From JAWXUE01 sp044432925 (GTDB taxonomy: Bacteria; Bacillota_I; Bacilli_A; Acholeplasmatales; Anaeroplasmataceae): a stretch of 48,032 nt of DNA. The notes under the pieces were generated by a model. It saw only the letters and a program-made list of their open reading frames with translations. It was not told where the DNA came from and made no database searches. Where the stretch lies: NCBI GenBank assembly GCA_044432925.1, contig JAWXUE010000006.1, positions 1-48,032 of the forward strand. Reading direction: 5' to 3'. The position numbers and the translations under genes were made by a program. Numbering within the stretch: the first letter of the stretch is position 1; every line of letters begins with the position of its first letter. Positions 34,371-42,585 of the stretch are shown piece by piece.

Positions 34371-34678
34371 TACGCTTTGATAGCTTCAACAACTAATTTA
34401 GTGTAAGATTGTCTATGACCTTGTTTTTTGCGATAGTTTTTCTTAGCACGGTATTTGAAAACGATAATTTTCTTTCCACGTCCTTGTTTTTCAACTTTTG
34501 CAGTAACAGTAGCCCCTTTAACGTATGGTTGACCAACAGTTAATTTTTTATCATTTACTAAAACTACTTTATCAAAAGTAACTACTTCTCCAGCTTCAGC
34601 ATTTAATTTTTCAACGTAGATTGTTTCACCAACGTTTACTTTAACTTGTTTCCCACCTGTTTCGATAATTGCATACAT
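34370..34678 (-). CDS. rplU: 50S ribosomal protein L21
   Basis: The protein is 102 residues, starting MYAIIETGGKQVKVNVGETI. The conserved end is FKYRAKKNYRKKQGHRQSYT. The ATG at 34678 follows GAGGAGGTG; the longer start at 34696 lies upstream of that site and is not used. It is first in rplU-prp-rpmA-obg, driven by a near-consensus promoter and preceded by a leader of the L21 type. Confidence 0.97.
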   Translation of the reverse strand: MYAIIETGGKQVKVNVGETIYVEKLNAEAGEVVTFDKVVLVNDKKLTVGQPYVKGATVTAKVEKQGRGKKIIVFKYRAKKNYRKKQGHRQSYTKLVVEAIKA

Positions 34679-34772
34679 ATAATTGCACCTCCTCATTTTA
34701 TTTTAAGACTCACTATAAAGGTAGTATTTAACATACATTTTTGACCCGTTCTATGTGGTTGCATATTACAAC
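34679..34772 (-). ncRNA. Candidate L21 leader (autoregulatory mRNA element)
   Basis: About 94 bases separate the predicted start of transcription from the rplU ATG. This untranslated stretch contains the unusually G/C-containing parts CCACATAGAACGGGTC and TAGTGAGTCT in an otherwise AT-rich region. Firmicutes carry an Rfam-described L21 leader here. I infer identity from position and size, not from a covariance match. Confidence 0.5.
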
Positions 34773-34778
34773 ATTTAA

Positions 34779-34807
34779 ATTATACTCTTTTTTATTATAA
34801 AAGTCAA
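34779..34807 (-). promoter_or_regulatory. Near-consensus promoter of the rplU operon
   Basis: TTGACT (34807-34802), 17 bases, TATAAT (34784-34779) on the minus strand. Confidence 0.8.
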
Positions 34808-34833
34808 TTGTTTTTTAGTTATTTAAAAGAAAA

Positions 34834-34862
34834 AACGACTTAATTTTACTTAAGTCATTTTA
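34834..34862 (-). terminator. Terminator of the SHOCT membrane-protein operon
   Basis: AACGACTTAA (34834-34843) pairs with TTAAGTCATT (34850-34859) with one wobble on the minus-strand RNA, followed by T residues. It overlaps the stop of the gene at 34855. Confidence 0.7.
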
Positions 34863-35463
34863 ATATGTTTAATGAGTTTAAAATTTTTGTTACTTGTTCT
34901 TTTTTATCTATTATTATAAAGATAAAATATCCTATTGAAATAAATATTGTTAATTTTTCTAATATTGAAAAAATAGTACTTGCTGGTTGGAGTTGAAATT
35001 CTGTTATTTTATCAAAACTTTCATAATGATCACTTGTATAATATATTACTATTTCTTTTGAATTAGTTGTATATACTAACCTTTCACTTCCTCTGTAGTA
35101 ATAATCTCTATCTGAATAAATATCAGCTTCTTTATATGTATATTTATCACTAAGGATACCTTCTTTATTCCAGTATTCATCTCCACCTTGATTATAACCT
35201 AGAGTCATCATACTTTTTGTATCTGAAATATTTAATGGTGAATTATATCTTCCTTTTTCAGTTACAAAATTAGAAGGTAGTGAGTTATGTTGATAAATAT
35301 ATCTTGCTACATCATTTTTTGAATAATAATGTTTTTCTATATCAGAAGAAATATATGTTACAGATGATAATGCTGAGGTTACTAATACTGATACTCCTAA
35401 TGTACAAGCAATTACTTTTAGATTTTTTGATAAAAAATTAGATATAATATTTAATTTGTTCAT
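34855..35463 (-). CDS. Unknown membrane protein with two membrane segments
   Basis: Not recognised. It has 202 residues, with segments at about 17-35 (KVIACTLGVSVLVTSALSSV) and 167-185 (LEKLTIFISIGYFIFIIID) bounding an outward domain of about 130 residues. That domain is very rich in Tyr, Ser and Asp (MTLGYNQGGDEYWNKEG, YSDRDYYYRGSERLVY). It is the last of three genes spaced by 4-11 bases, so its role probably links to the two SHOCT-type membrane proteins upstream. Confidence 0.7.
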   Translation of the reverse strand: MNKLNIISNFLSKNLKVIACTLGVSVLVTSALSSVTYISSDIEKHYYSKNDVARYIYQHNSLPSNFVTEKGRYNSPLNISDTKSMMTLGYNQGGDEYWNKEGILSDKYTYKEADIYSDRDYYYRGSERLVYTTNSKEIVIYYTSDHYESFDKITEFQLQPASTIFSILEKLTIFISIGYFIFIIIDKKEQVTKILNSLNILK

Positions 35464-35474
35464 ATTAAATCACC

Positions 35475-36527
35475 TTAATGTACGTCAAATAATACTTCTT
35501 TTAAATCGTTATATTCTTCTTGTGTAATCATACCATTAACAACTTTCTTTTGAGCTGTTTCTAATCTTTCTAATAACTCTTCTATTAATTCATTTTTTCT
35601 ACTTTTTTTATCATCTTTTTCTAACATTGTTACTAATGCTAATACAAATCCTAATCCAAGTGAAATTAATAAAGGTAAGTTGAGTTTTGTTTCTTGTGTA
35701 AACTCTGCATAAAATTCTTTTTGTTCTTCTGTAAGGGAAGTAGTTAATGAAATAATATTATCTCTTTTTAAAATATAAGTATAAGCTTCTATTGTTAGGT
35801 TATTAATACCTACTATATAACCTTTGTTTGTATGAAATTCTTCATATACAAACATATATTTTTGAATCATGATTTCTCTATATTCTTCATCTTCTATTAA
35901 TTCTTCATAGTAATTAGTAGCAAGTTCTTTGTGTAATTCTATCATTCTAGCATTGTTTTCTAAATTTACATAGATATTATTACAATGAAAAAATACACCT
36001 ACTGTTAGAGCGCATAAACTAGATACTGTAAGAGTCATCTTAATTGTTCTCATAAGATTTTTACCTCTTTTAAAATATGTTATTAAAGCATCAATAATCA
36101 TTAATACTAATATTAACATAAACATTACTTGTAATATTACATAACCTATTTCATTTTCTAAAAATAGTGTTGATAATGCAACAACTGTTGCCCCACCATT
36201 TGCAAATGTAAATAATAAAGTAAATACTTTTTTATAAATAGAGTTAAAGTTTCTTCCTGCTTGTAGTTTGATATTAAATGTTAAAGATAACATTAAACAT
36301 CCTGTTAATAAAGCTATTGTTAATCCAATTGTTTCTACTTGCATTAATGTAATATAATTTTTATATAAATAATCTATTACATCAACATCAGCACCATAAA
36401 TACTTTCTAATAATCTTATATCTTCAATTATTGTATCTATATACATAGAAATACATACTTTCGCTACAACAACAATTAAGAAAAGGATAATTGCTATTAA
36501 TGTTAAGGCATTTGTTTTTTTCTTCAT
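35475..36527 (-). CDS. Membrane protein with C-terminal SHOCT-like tail
   Basis: It has 350 residues and about five to six membrane segments (near 10-28, 60-82, 105-120, 130-150, 165-185 and 282-300). A Glu-rich loop of about 80 residues follows the fifth. The end, LIEELLERLETAQKKVVNGM followed by ITQEEYNDLKEVLF, matches the SHOCT motif (Leu-rich helix, then G/N-M-I-T-xx-E-Y/F-xx-L/K), which is usually an oligomerisation or tethering segment. The gene before it encodes a protein of the same layout, suggesting duplication. Function unknown. Confidence 0.75.
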   Translation of the reverse strand: MKKKTNALTLIAIILFLIVVVAKVCISMYIDTIIEDIRLLESIYGADVDVIDYLYKNYITLMQVETIGLTIALLTGCLMLSLTFNIKLQAGRNFNSIYKKVFTLLFTFANGGATVVALSTLFLENEIGYVILQVMFMLILVLMIIDALITYFKRGKNLMRTIKMTLTVSSLCALTVGVFFHCNNIYVNLENNARMIELHKELATNYYEELIEDEEYREIMIQKYMFVYEEFHTNKGYIVGINNLTIEAYTYILKRDNIISLTTSLTEEQKEFYAEFTQETKLNLPLLISLGLGFVLALVTMLEKDDKKSRKNELIEELLERLETAQKKVVNGMITQEEYNDLKEVLFDVH

Positions 36528-36531
36528 AAAA

Positions 36532-37575
36532 TTACCCTACCCTTCTTAATAGAATTAAATATTCTTCTTCAGTAATAATATTTTCTTCTAATTTTTCTAA
36601 TAGTAAGTCTGTTATTTCACTTGAGTGTAATTCTTCTTCTCTTTTTAAAGGTGAGAATTTAAGTGTTAATACTCCTAATATTATTAAAGCTATTGTTATT
36701 ATAGGAGATGTATTACCACCTATATATAAACCAAAGTTAATTTGATAAATATCATATATATCTTCTGTATATAACATCTCTTCGATTCTTAGGATATATT
36801 GATCCATTTGTACTAGTTTATCTTCTTTAGAATCAAAGATATTTGTTTTAAATTGTCCATACATGAAAAATGCACTTTTACCTGCGTATAAACTTGTTGT
36901 GTATAACGAATCTTTCATATTATCATAATATTGTATATTTTGTAGTAATACTTCTTTAGAATCTTCATCAACAAATTCTAATTGTGTTTGTAATTGAGTT
37001 ATTTTATAATCATAAGAATTTATTAAAGATTTATTTACATTGTAATCATTAACTACTTTATAAGAGTTTACAATTATTAAAGTTAACATTAGTACTGTAA
37101 TTAATACTCTACTAAATAAAGATGCATTGTTATTTTTTGTTTTAATAAAATCTATTAATAATGTTGAAATCCATATTACAATTAATAATATCATTAATAA
37201 AGATGTTATTTGATACATTAATACATTTGTATAAGTTATCATAACTAATAACATTGCTACTAATCCTGCTAATACAGCAAAAGTAAATATATACGCAATA
37301 GTTTTTTGTTTTTTACTTATTTTTGTTAATTTTAAAATGTTGTTAGCTACAGAAAATCCAAATAATAAAAACGAAGATGCTAAAAATGCTTGTTTTAGGA
37401 TTGGTTCTAACATTAAGATAACTTGATATTTATCAGCAATTTCATTAACTAGACTTTGTGATGTACCATCAAAATCTTTTAATAATACATAAGATAATAT
37501 TTGATAAGTTAACATAACAACAGAAAAACATATTGATGAAATTATTGTTAACATAAAGAAATTTATTTTTTTCAT
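36532..37575 (-). CDS. Membrane protein with SHOCT-like tail, probable paralogue of the next gene
   Basis: It is 347 residues from the ATG at 37575 (GGAGGT before it; the ATG at 37587 precedes that site). About six membrane segments alternate with a 90-residue acidic loop. The end LLLEKLEENIITEEEYLILL is again SHOCT-like. Size, segment order and loop position parallel the next gene, but clear sequence identity by eye is low. First gene of the three-gene unit. Confidence 0.75.
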   Translation of the reverse strand: MKKINFFMLTIISSICFSVVMLTYQILSYVLLKDFDGTSQSLVNEIADKYQVILMLEPILKQAFLASSFLLFGFSVANNILKLTKISKKQKTIAYIFTFAVLAGLVAMLLVMITYTNVLMYQITSLLMILLIVIWISTLLIDFIKTKNNNASLFSRVLITVLMLTLIIVNSYKVVNDYNVNKSLINSYDYKITQLQTQLEFVDEDSKEVLLQNIQYYDNMKDSLYTTSLYAGKSAFFMYGQFKTNIFDSKEDKLVQMDQYILRIEEMLYTEDIYDIYQINFGLYIGGNTSPIITIALIILGVLTLKFSPLKREEELHSSEITDLLLEKLEENIITEEEYLILLRRVG

Positions 37576-37634
37576 AACTACCTCCATAGATTTGATATAT
37601 TATAACATAATTTAACATAAATTACAAAAAGAAA

Positions 37635-37656
37635 AAACAATGGTTGTCCATTGTTT
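37635..37656 (-). terminator. Terminator of the DUF697 gene
   Basis: AAACAATGG (37635-37643) pairs with CCATTGTTT (37648-37656) around a 4-base loop, with a T run on the minus strand, just after the stop at 37655. Confidence 0.8.
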
Positions 37657-38569
37657 AAGCTTGTGTTTTTGTTTCATCTTTTTTTGTAAATAATTTTACT
37701 ATTTTTGATGGGAAATATGTAGCCACATCAGAAATTAACATAGGTAACATTTTCATTGATTCTTTAAATGCTTCTGCTCTTATTTGAGATTTAGTTTGTC
37801 CTAAATCAGCAAATAAATATTTTCTACATACAAATCCGATTCTTAATGTTAATAATCCATTTGATGTACCTTGTAAGATACTTGATACGATTGGTTTAAC
37901 AAAAGGTATATCTCCAATTGAATTCATAGCTGAATTTGGTAATACATCTTCTATAGCAACATTTTCTAATCCTTCAGCTACTAAAGCTGTTGTTAATACA
38001 TTAATAGATAATTTTCCTAAGTTTTTGTAAGAAGGTCTAAATCCACTTGCAGCAACTATTTCTTTTATCATTTTTAAATTCACAGCAACAACACTATACA
38101 TATCTAATTTAGCATTTTGACAAATTGCTGTTGAGATCATTACTGTTTTTGCGTTATTATAAATAATTTTACTAATTCTTTTTTTAATTGTTGTATCATA
38201 ACATGTATTTAATGCTAATTTTAATTCTTCAAAGTCTTTAGCAGCATTAATACCACTCATTTCTTCTTCTGTTAATTCATTATTTTCTACAATGTTTTTA
38301 ATAACTTTTTTGTAGATTTTTTTTGTTTTACCAGATTCTTTATCCATACTTGTTGCAATACTTAAACTTGGTGAGAATAATATTATTCTTAATGGGTTTA
38401 ATACTAAAACAAATAATAATACAGCAACTAGTCCGTAAAATATATAAGACATAACAGGACTAATTAATGCTAATCTTTCTCCTATATCTAATACTGAACT
38501 TAATATCATTAATAATATTATTAAAAATGATCCTATTCCTACTAAAATCCACAATGCTTTACTTTTCAT
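37655..38569 (-). CDS. DUF697 (YcjF-like) membrane protein
   Basis: The 304-residue protein has two N-terminal membrane segments (8-28, 40-62). A later region resembles DUF697: ICQNAKLDMYSVVAVNLKMI, then IVAASGFRPSYKNLGKLSIN and SILQGTSNGLLTLRIGFVCR. DUF697 occurs in proteins next to small GTPases and in membrane-associated stress proteins, with no settled function. Its ATG overlaps the upstream gene's stop by 11 bases. Confidence 0.72.
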   Translation of the reverse strand: MKSKALWILVGIGSFLIILLMILSSVLDIGERLALISPVMSYIFYGLVAVLLFVLVLNPLRIILFSPSLSIATSMDKESGKTKKIYKKVIKNIVENNELTEEEMSGINAAKDFEELKLALNTCYDTTIKKRISKIIYNNAKTVMISTAICQNAKLDMYSVVAVNLKMIKEIVAASGFRPSYKNLGKLSINVLTTALVAEGLENVAIEDVLPNSAMNSIGDIPFVKPIVSSILQGTSNGLLTLRIGFVCRKYLFADLGQTKSQIRAEAFKESMKMLPMLISDVATYFPSKIVKLFTKKDETKTQA

Positions 38570-39140
38570 AAGTACCCTCCACGTCTATAACGTCATCTTT
38601 TTTTGATTTTTTTGTTTGATTATTATTAAAAGGATTAAATGATACTACGACCCCTGCTCCTGATAATACTAAAAATAATAATACTCCTGCTAACCCTAGT
38701 GATAATACTCCTAGAATTGTAAATAGTATTTTATAAATGAAATTGAAACATAATGCTAATAATATTACTCCTATTATTAGTTTAGATGATTCGAATAATG
38801 CTTGTTGTTTTTTGTTTTGACTTTTAATAATATTTATAATTGGTGTTATTAATATTACAATTGCTCCTACTATTAATAATATTTTTATATTAAACATTAC
38901 TAATACACCTACTATTATTACTAATAAAGAGTTTATCATTTCTTCTTTAGTTATTTGTGCATTTTCTTGTTTCTTTTTTATCAACTTTAAAATAGTAATT
39001 GCAATTAAGCCAAGACCAACTGCTTGAAATATAATTGACTGTACAAGCGTCTCTTCAGCAAATATCAAGAATAATCCAAGTATTATTGCTAATATACTTA
39101 TTAAGCATATATACGGATGTTGTTTTATATTTTTTATCAT
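38559..39140 (-). CDS. Unknown six-segment membrane protein
   Basis: The 193-residue protein is mostly hydrophobic, with segments near 11-27, 33-52, 68-85, 87-105, 120-137 and 140-165. A short charged C-terminus follows (NQTKKSKKDDVIDVEGTYEK). The paired-helix pattern is like DUF308/HdeD proteins, but this is not certain. It is first in a two-gene operon with the DUF697 protein (11-base overlap). Confidence 0.7.
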   Translation of the reverse strand: MIKNIKQHPYICLISILAIILGLFLIFAEETLVQSIIFQAVGLGLIAITILKLIKKKQENAQITKEEMINSLLVIIVGVLVMFNIKILLIVGAIVILITPIINIIKSQNKKQQALFESSKLIIGVILLALCFNFIYKILFTILGVLSLGLAGVLLFLVLSGAGVVVSFNPFNNNQTKKSKKDDVIDVEGTYEK

Positions 39141-39159
39141 TCCACATTATCCTTTCAAC

Positions 39160-39187
39160 ATTATAACATAATATATTTTATATGTCA
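39160..39187 (-). promoter_or_regulatory. Promoter of the DUF697 operon
   Basis: TGACAT (39187-39182), 16 bases, TATAAT (39165-39160) with the extended TG one base upstream on the minus strand. Confidence 0.55.
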
Positions 39188-39244
39188 TTATTATTTTACA
39201 CTTTTTTACATTTTATGCAAGTAGTTTATTTAAATAAAAAGAAA

Positions 39245-39268
39245 AAAAGAAGAAATTATTCTTCTTTT
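39245..39268 (-). terminator. Terminator of trxA-trxB
   Basis: AAAAGAAGAA (39245-39254) pairs with TTCTTCTTTT (39259-39268), 4-base loop; a T run follows on the minus strand. It overlaps the last codons of the reductase gene. Confidence 0.75.
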
Positions 39269-40101
39269 AATTGTTCTTTAATCGCAAATGCCACAGTCAT
39301 TCCATCATAAACAGCTTTAGCAATTTGTAATGGTTCACCAGTATTATCTCCACCAGCGTATATTCCTACTACATTTGTCATGTTAACATCATTAACTATA
39401 ATTTTATTTTTTTCATCTAATAATAATCCTAAATGTTTAGCAAAATCAAAACTTGATGCACTTCCTACAGCTACAAATACTCCATCAAAGTTATATTCTT
39501 TATCTGTTTTAATACCCTCAAGATAATCTTGACCATAAAATTCTTTTATCTTATCTGTTACTACAGGAAATTTTGTTTCAACTTCTAATGGTTTTCCATT
39601 TGTAAAGATTGTTATTTTGTCAGTTATTCTTTGTAATACTTCTAATTCAGAAGCCATGTAATCAGATGTACCTATTAATGCTATGTTTTTATTTCTATAG
39701 AAGAAAGAATCACATATAGCACAATAACTTAATCCATTTGATTCATATTTTTGAAAGTTAATACCTGGTAATTTTGCTTTTGCTGCTCCTGTAGCAATAA
39801 AAACTGTTTTACCTTCATATTCATTTTCTTTTGTTTTAACAACAAATGTACCTTGGTTTTCAATTCCTAGTACCATTTCTTCTTTTATATCAATATTTAA
39901 ATCAGTAGCTTGTTTTAATCCAATTTCAAATAATTCTTTACCACCTACAGGTAATACTCCGTAATAATTATCAATACTTTTTGCATAACATAAGTTACTA
40001 TCTTTAGCACCAATTAATAATACATTGAAATTGAATCTTTTTAAATAAATAGCTGCTTGTATCCCAGCAGGACCTAAACCTATTATTATACTATCGTACA
40101 T
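39256..40101 (-). CDS. trxB: Thioredoxin reductase-like flavoprotein lacking the NADPH motif
   Basis: The 281-residue FAD enzyme has the dinucleotide motif GLGPAGIQAA (residues 8-17), the ATGAAKAKLPG linker, the redox pair Cys127-A-I-Cys130 followed by Asp, and the C-terminal FAD contact GIYAGGDN. It follows trxA directly (0 bases between), so TrxA is its likely substrate. In the NAD(P)H domain the usual G-G-G-x-S-A and H-R-R motifs are replaced by IGTSDYMASE and IFTNGKP. Enzymes of this kind may use another donor such as ferredoxin or flavin, as in the clostridial FFTR. It is also shorter than usual TrxB (about 310). Confidence 0.85.
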   Translation of the reverse strand: MYDSIIIGLGPAGIQAAIYLKRFNFNVLLIGAKDSNLCYAKSIDNYYGVLPVGGKELFEIGLKQATDLNIDIKEEMVLGIENQGTFVVKTKENEYEGKTVFIATGAAKAKLPGINFQKYESNGLSYCAICDSFFYRNKNIALIGTSDYMASELEVLQRITDKITIFTNGKPLEVETKFPVVTDKIKEFYGQDYLEGIKTDKEYNFDGVFVAVGSASSFDFAKHLGLLLDEKNKIIVNDVNMTNVVGIYAGGDNTGEPLQIAKAVYDGMTVAFAIKEQLKEE

Positions 40102-40413
40102 TTATAATTTTGAAACAATAGATAAAATATCATCAGCAGATTTTAATCCTACTGTTTTATCTTTTACTTCACCTTTGTTTAAGTATACTAATGTAGGAAT
40201 ATTTCTTACTTCATATTCTTGTGCTAATTCTTGGTGATCATCAACATTTATTTTAGCTACTACTACTGATTCATCTTTAGAGATAACTTCTTCTAATACA
40301 GGAGCTATTGCTCTACATGGTCCACACCAAGGTGCCCAAAAATCTATTATTACTTTTTTCTCGTTATTTTTTACTACTTCTTCATAGTTTTCTTTTGTTA
40401 TATTAATTATCAT
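40102..40413 (-). CDS. trxA: Thioredoxin
   Basis: The standard 103-residue thioredoxin has the active site FWAPWCGPCRA (Cys30, Cys33) and the cis-Pro in RNIPTLVYLN. It lies in the cytoplasm and reduces protein disulfides. It is first in the trxA-trxB unit, with an AAGGAG site and its own promoter upstream. Confidence 0.97.
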   Translation of the reverse strand: MIINITKENYEEVVKNNEKKVIIDFWAPWCGPCRAIAPVLEEVISKDESVVVAKINVDDHQELAQEYEVRNIPTLVYLNKGEVKDKTVGLKSADDILSIVSKL

Positions 40414-40436
40414 TTTTAAAATCTCCTTTTTCTTTT

Positions 40437-40465
40437 ATTGTACCCAAAACATATATATTATTCAA
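40437..40465 (-). promoter_or_regulatory. Promoter of trxA-trxB
   Basis: TTGAAT (40465-40460), 17 bases, TACAAT (40442-40437) on the minus strand. The -35 box overlaps the last codons of the upstream ntdP gene. Confidence 0.5.
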
Positions 40466-40997
40466 ATGATTTGCATTTTATGAATTTATTTGTTTTTTTA
40501 TAAATATCAAAATATTTTTTTACTACTGCATGATTAAATGGTCCTTCTCTATCATGAATAACATTTAGTAATTCTTCTAAACTTTTTTCAATTATAAATT
40601 TTAAATCATCAGAATAACCCATTTCATTAGAATGTTTTTTATATTCTTCTTTATCTAATATTTTATAATTAAATAAAGGGTCTATCCTAACATCTAAATC
40701 ATAATCAATATATTTAATAGCTTCTTCATCATAAACAAATGGACTAGATATATTGCAGTAATAATAAACACCGTCATCTTTTAGCATTGCTATTACATTA
40801 AACCAAGCATCATCATAGAAAAAACATATTGCTGGTTCTTTAGTTTTCCAAAATCTTCCGTTTGATTCTATTACTCTTGTTCTGTAGTTTCCTACTATCA
40901 TATAATTGTCTTGTACTTCTAATGTTCTTACGTTATCCCATACACGATGTAATTGTTTATCGTGTTTATAGGAATGTATTTGTATGTTTTTCTTCAT
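40458..40997 (-). CDS. ntdP: DUF402 nucleoside tri-/diphosphate phosphatase (NtdP-like)
   Basis: The 179-residue protein belongs to DUF402: IHSYKHDKQLHRVWDN at the start, then AICFFYDDAWFNVIAML, VYYYCNISSPFVYDEEAIKY and the acidic IDYDLDVRIDP with LDKEEYKKH. The metal-binding Asp/Glu cluster in DYDLDVRID and DKEEY matches the fold. It hydrolyses nucleoside tri- and diphosphates. It overlaps the upstream thioredoxin-fold gene by 32 bases. Confidence 0.88.
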   Translation of the reverse strand: MKKNIQIHSYKHDKQLHRVWDNVRTLEVQDNYMIVGNYRTRVIESNGRFWKTKEPAICFFYDDAWFNVIAMLKDDGVYYYCNISSPFVYDEEAIKYIDYDLDVRIDPLFNYKILDKEEYKKHSNEMGYSDDLKFIIEKSLEELLNVIHDREGPFNHAVVKKYFDIYKKTNKFIKCKSFE

Positions 40998-41295
40998 ATT
41001 GTTCTCCTTTATATGAAAGAAGTTTAGTTGTTAATGAAGTTATATCATCTATATTATAAAATATTTCTTTTACTTCTCCTTTTACAGATATAATAAAAAA
41101 AGGAGCATTTGTTATCCTATATTCATTTATTAGATTTTCTACTTCATCAGCATTCATTTTATAAAAATTTATATAACTAAAATACTTTTTTATTAGATTA
41201 ATTTTATCGTAATTAATCTCGCATTTTTTGCACATTATTGCTGTACCGATATAAAATGCTACTTCATCTTGTTTTATATTTTTTACGACTTCCAT
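40966..41295 (-). CDS. Thioredoxin-fold protein with CKKC site
   Basis: The 109-residue protein is a short thioredoxin-like domain. Cys22-Lys-Lys-Cys25 follows the first strand, KMNADEVENLINEYRITNAP provides the helix and cis-Pro, and FFIISVKGEVKEIF the last strands. The CKKC site is more basic than TrxA's CGPC, so the partner is likely different. The C-terminal 11 codons overlap ntdP by 32 bases, so the two are co-translated. It is divergent from the FprA gene. It might be a glutaredoxin-like or specific reductant. Confidence 0.78.
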   Translation of the reverse strand: MEVVKNIKQDEVAFYIGTAIMCKKCEINYDKINLIKKYFSYINFYKMNADEVENLINEYRITNAPFFIISVKGEVKEIFYNIDDITSLTTKLLSYKGEQYEEKHTNTFL

Positions 41296-41427
41296 ATTAT
41301 AACACCTATTTTAGTATACATTATTTTACTTAAAAATAAAAGATGAAAGATTTATATAAATTAAATTTTATTGTATTTCTCTTTATTAAATTGTATTTAT
41401 TGGTTATAATTATAATGGTGATGAAAA

Positions 41428-42558
41428 ATGAAAATTAATGAAACTTTATATTTTTTAGGAGAAAAAGATAATTGTACTCTTTTTGAGAATTTATATCCTG
41501 TTAATGGTATGACTTATAATTCTTATTTAATTAAAGACAATATTTCTATTTTATTAGATACTGTTGATAAAGCGGTATCTAGTGAATTTATTGAAAATTT
41601 ACAAAAAACTTTAGATGGTCGTACTCTTGATTACATAATAGTTAATCACACAGAACCAGACCACACATACACTTTAGCTGAGGTTATTAAACTTTATCCT
41701 AATACTACTTTAGTAATAAATAAAATGACTAAGAATTTTTTAATCAATTTATATAATATTAAGGATTGTAACATGTTAGTAGTTGATGAGACTAGTAGTT
41801 TAACATCAGACAATTATGATTTATGTTTTTATACAGCTCCTATGGTTCATTGGCCTGAGGTTATGGTTACTTATGATAAAGTTAATAAAATTTTATTTTC
41901 AGCAGATGCTTTTGGTACTTTTGGTATCTTTGATAGCTTATATGATAAAACTGATATTAATGAATATAGAAGATATTATAGTAATATTTGTGGGAAGTTT
42001 GGTGTTCAAGTAAATAATTTAATAAATAAATTAAATGTAGATATTGATTTAATAGCTCCTCTTCATGGTCCTTTAATCAAAGATAATATTAAAGAGATGT
42101 TATGTAAATATAAAAGTTGGAGTAATTATGAATCAGAAGATAATGATTTAGTTATTATTTATTCTTCTATTTATGAAAATACTAAAAATTTATGTTTAGA
42201 TATTTCAACTAACTTTACTAATGTTAAAGTATTTGATGTTAGTACAACTCATTTTTCATATTTAATTAGTGAAATATTTAAAAGTAAAAATATTTTACTT
42301 GCTTCTATTGCTTATAACGCTGAATTATTTCCTTATATGAATTTATTAATTAATGAAATGAAATCTCATAATATAAGTAATAAAAATTTATTTTTAATAG
42401 AAAATGGTTCTTGGGCACCTAATTCTAATAAAATAATTTCTTCTTTATTAGAAGATAAAAATAATATTATTTCTAAATTAACTATTAAAGGTTGTATTAA
42501 AGATAGTGATAAAGATAATATAGATTCATTTATAAACACAATAAAAAAAGAAATCTAG
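41428..42558 (+). CDS. fprA: FprA-family flavodiiron protein (oxygen or nitric oxide reductase)
   Basis: The 376-residue protein has a metallo-beta-lactamase-type diiron domain (1-245) and a flavodoxin domain (245-376). Iron ligands are intact: HTEPDH (His-x-Glu-x-Asp-His), VHWPE, SADAFG and PLHGP. The FMN phosphate loop of the flavodoxin part is IYSSIYENTKN, close to the usual S/T-x-x-x-x-T pattern. It reduces O2 to water or NO to N2O without making radicals, a common oxygen defence in anaerobes. It has its own promoter on the + strand and a GGTGA ribosome site. The electron donor is probably a rubredoxin or the TrxB-type flavoprotein; neither is certain. Confidence 0.92.
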   Translation: MKINETLYFLGEKDNCTLFENLYPVNGMTYNSYLIKDNISILLDTVDKAVSSEFIENLQKTLDGRTLDYIIVNHTEPDHTYTLAEVIKLYPNTTLVINKMTKNFLINLYNIKDCNMLVVDETSSLTSDNYDLCFYTAPMVHWPEVMVTYDKVNKILFSADAFGTFGIFDSLYDKTDINEYRRYYSNICGKFGVQVNNLINKLNVDIDLIAPLHGPLIKDNIKEMLCKYKSWSNYESEDNDLVIIYSSIYENTKNLCLDISTNFTNVKVFDVSTTHFSYLISEIFKSKNILLASIAYNAELFPYMNLLINEMKSHNISNKNLFLIENGSWAPNSNKIISSLLEDKNNIISKLTIKGCIKDSDKDNIDSFINTIKKEI

Positions 42559-42580
42559 GTATATAAACTTAGATTTCTTT
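42547..42580. terminator. Bidirectional terminator between fprA and the exporter genes
   Basis: AAAGAAATCTA (42547-42557) pairs with TAGATTTCTTT (42570-42580), flanked by A and T runs on both sides. It includes the fprA stop codon. Confidence 0.85.
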
Positions 42581-42585
42581 TTTCT

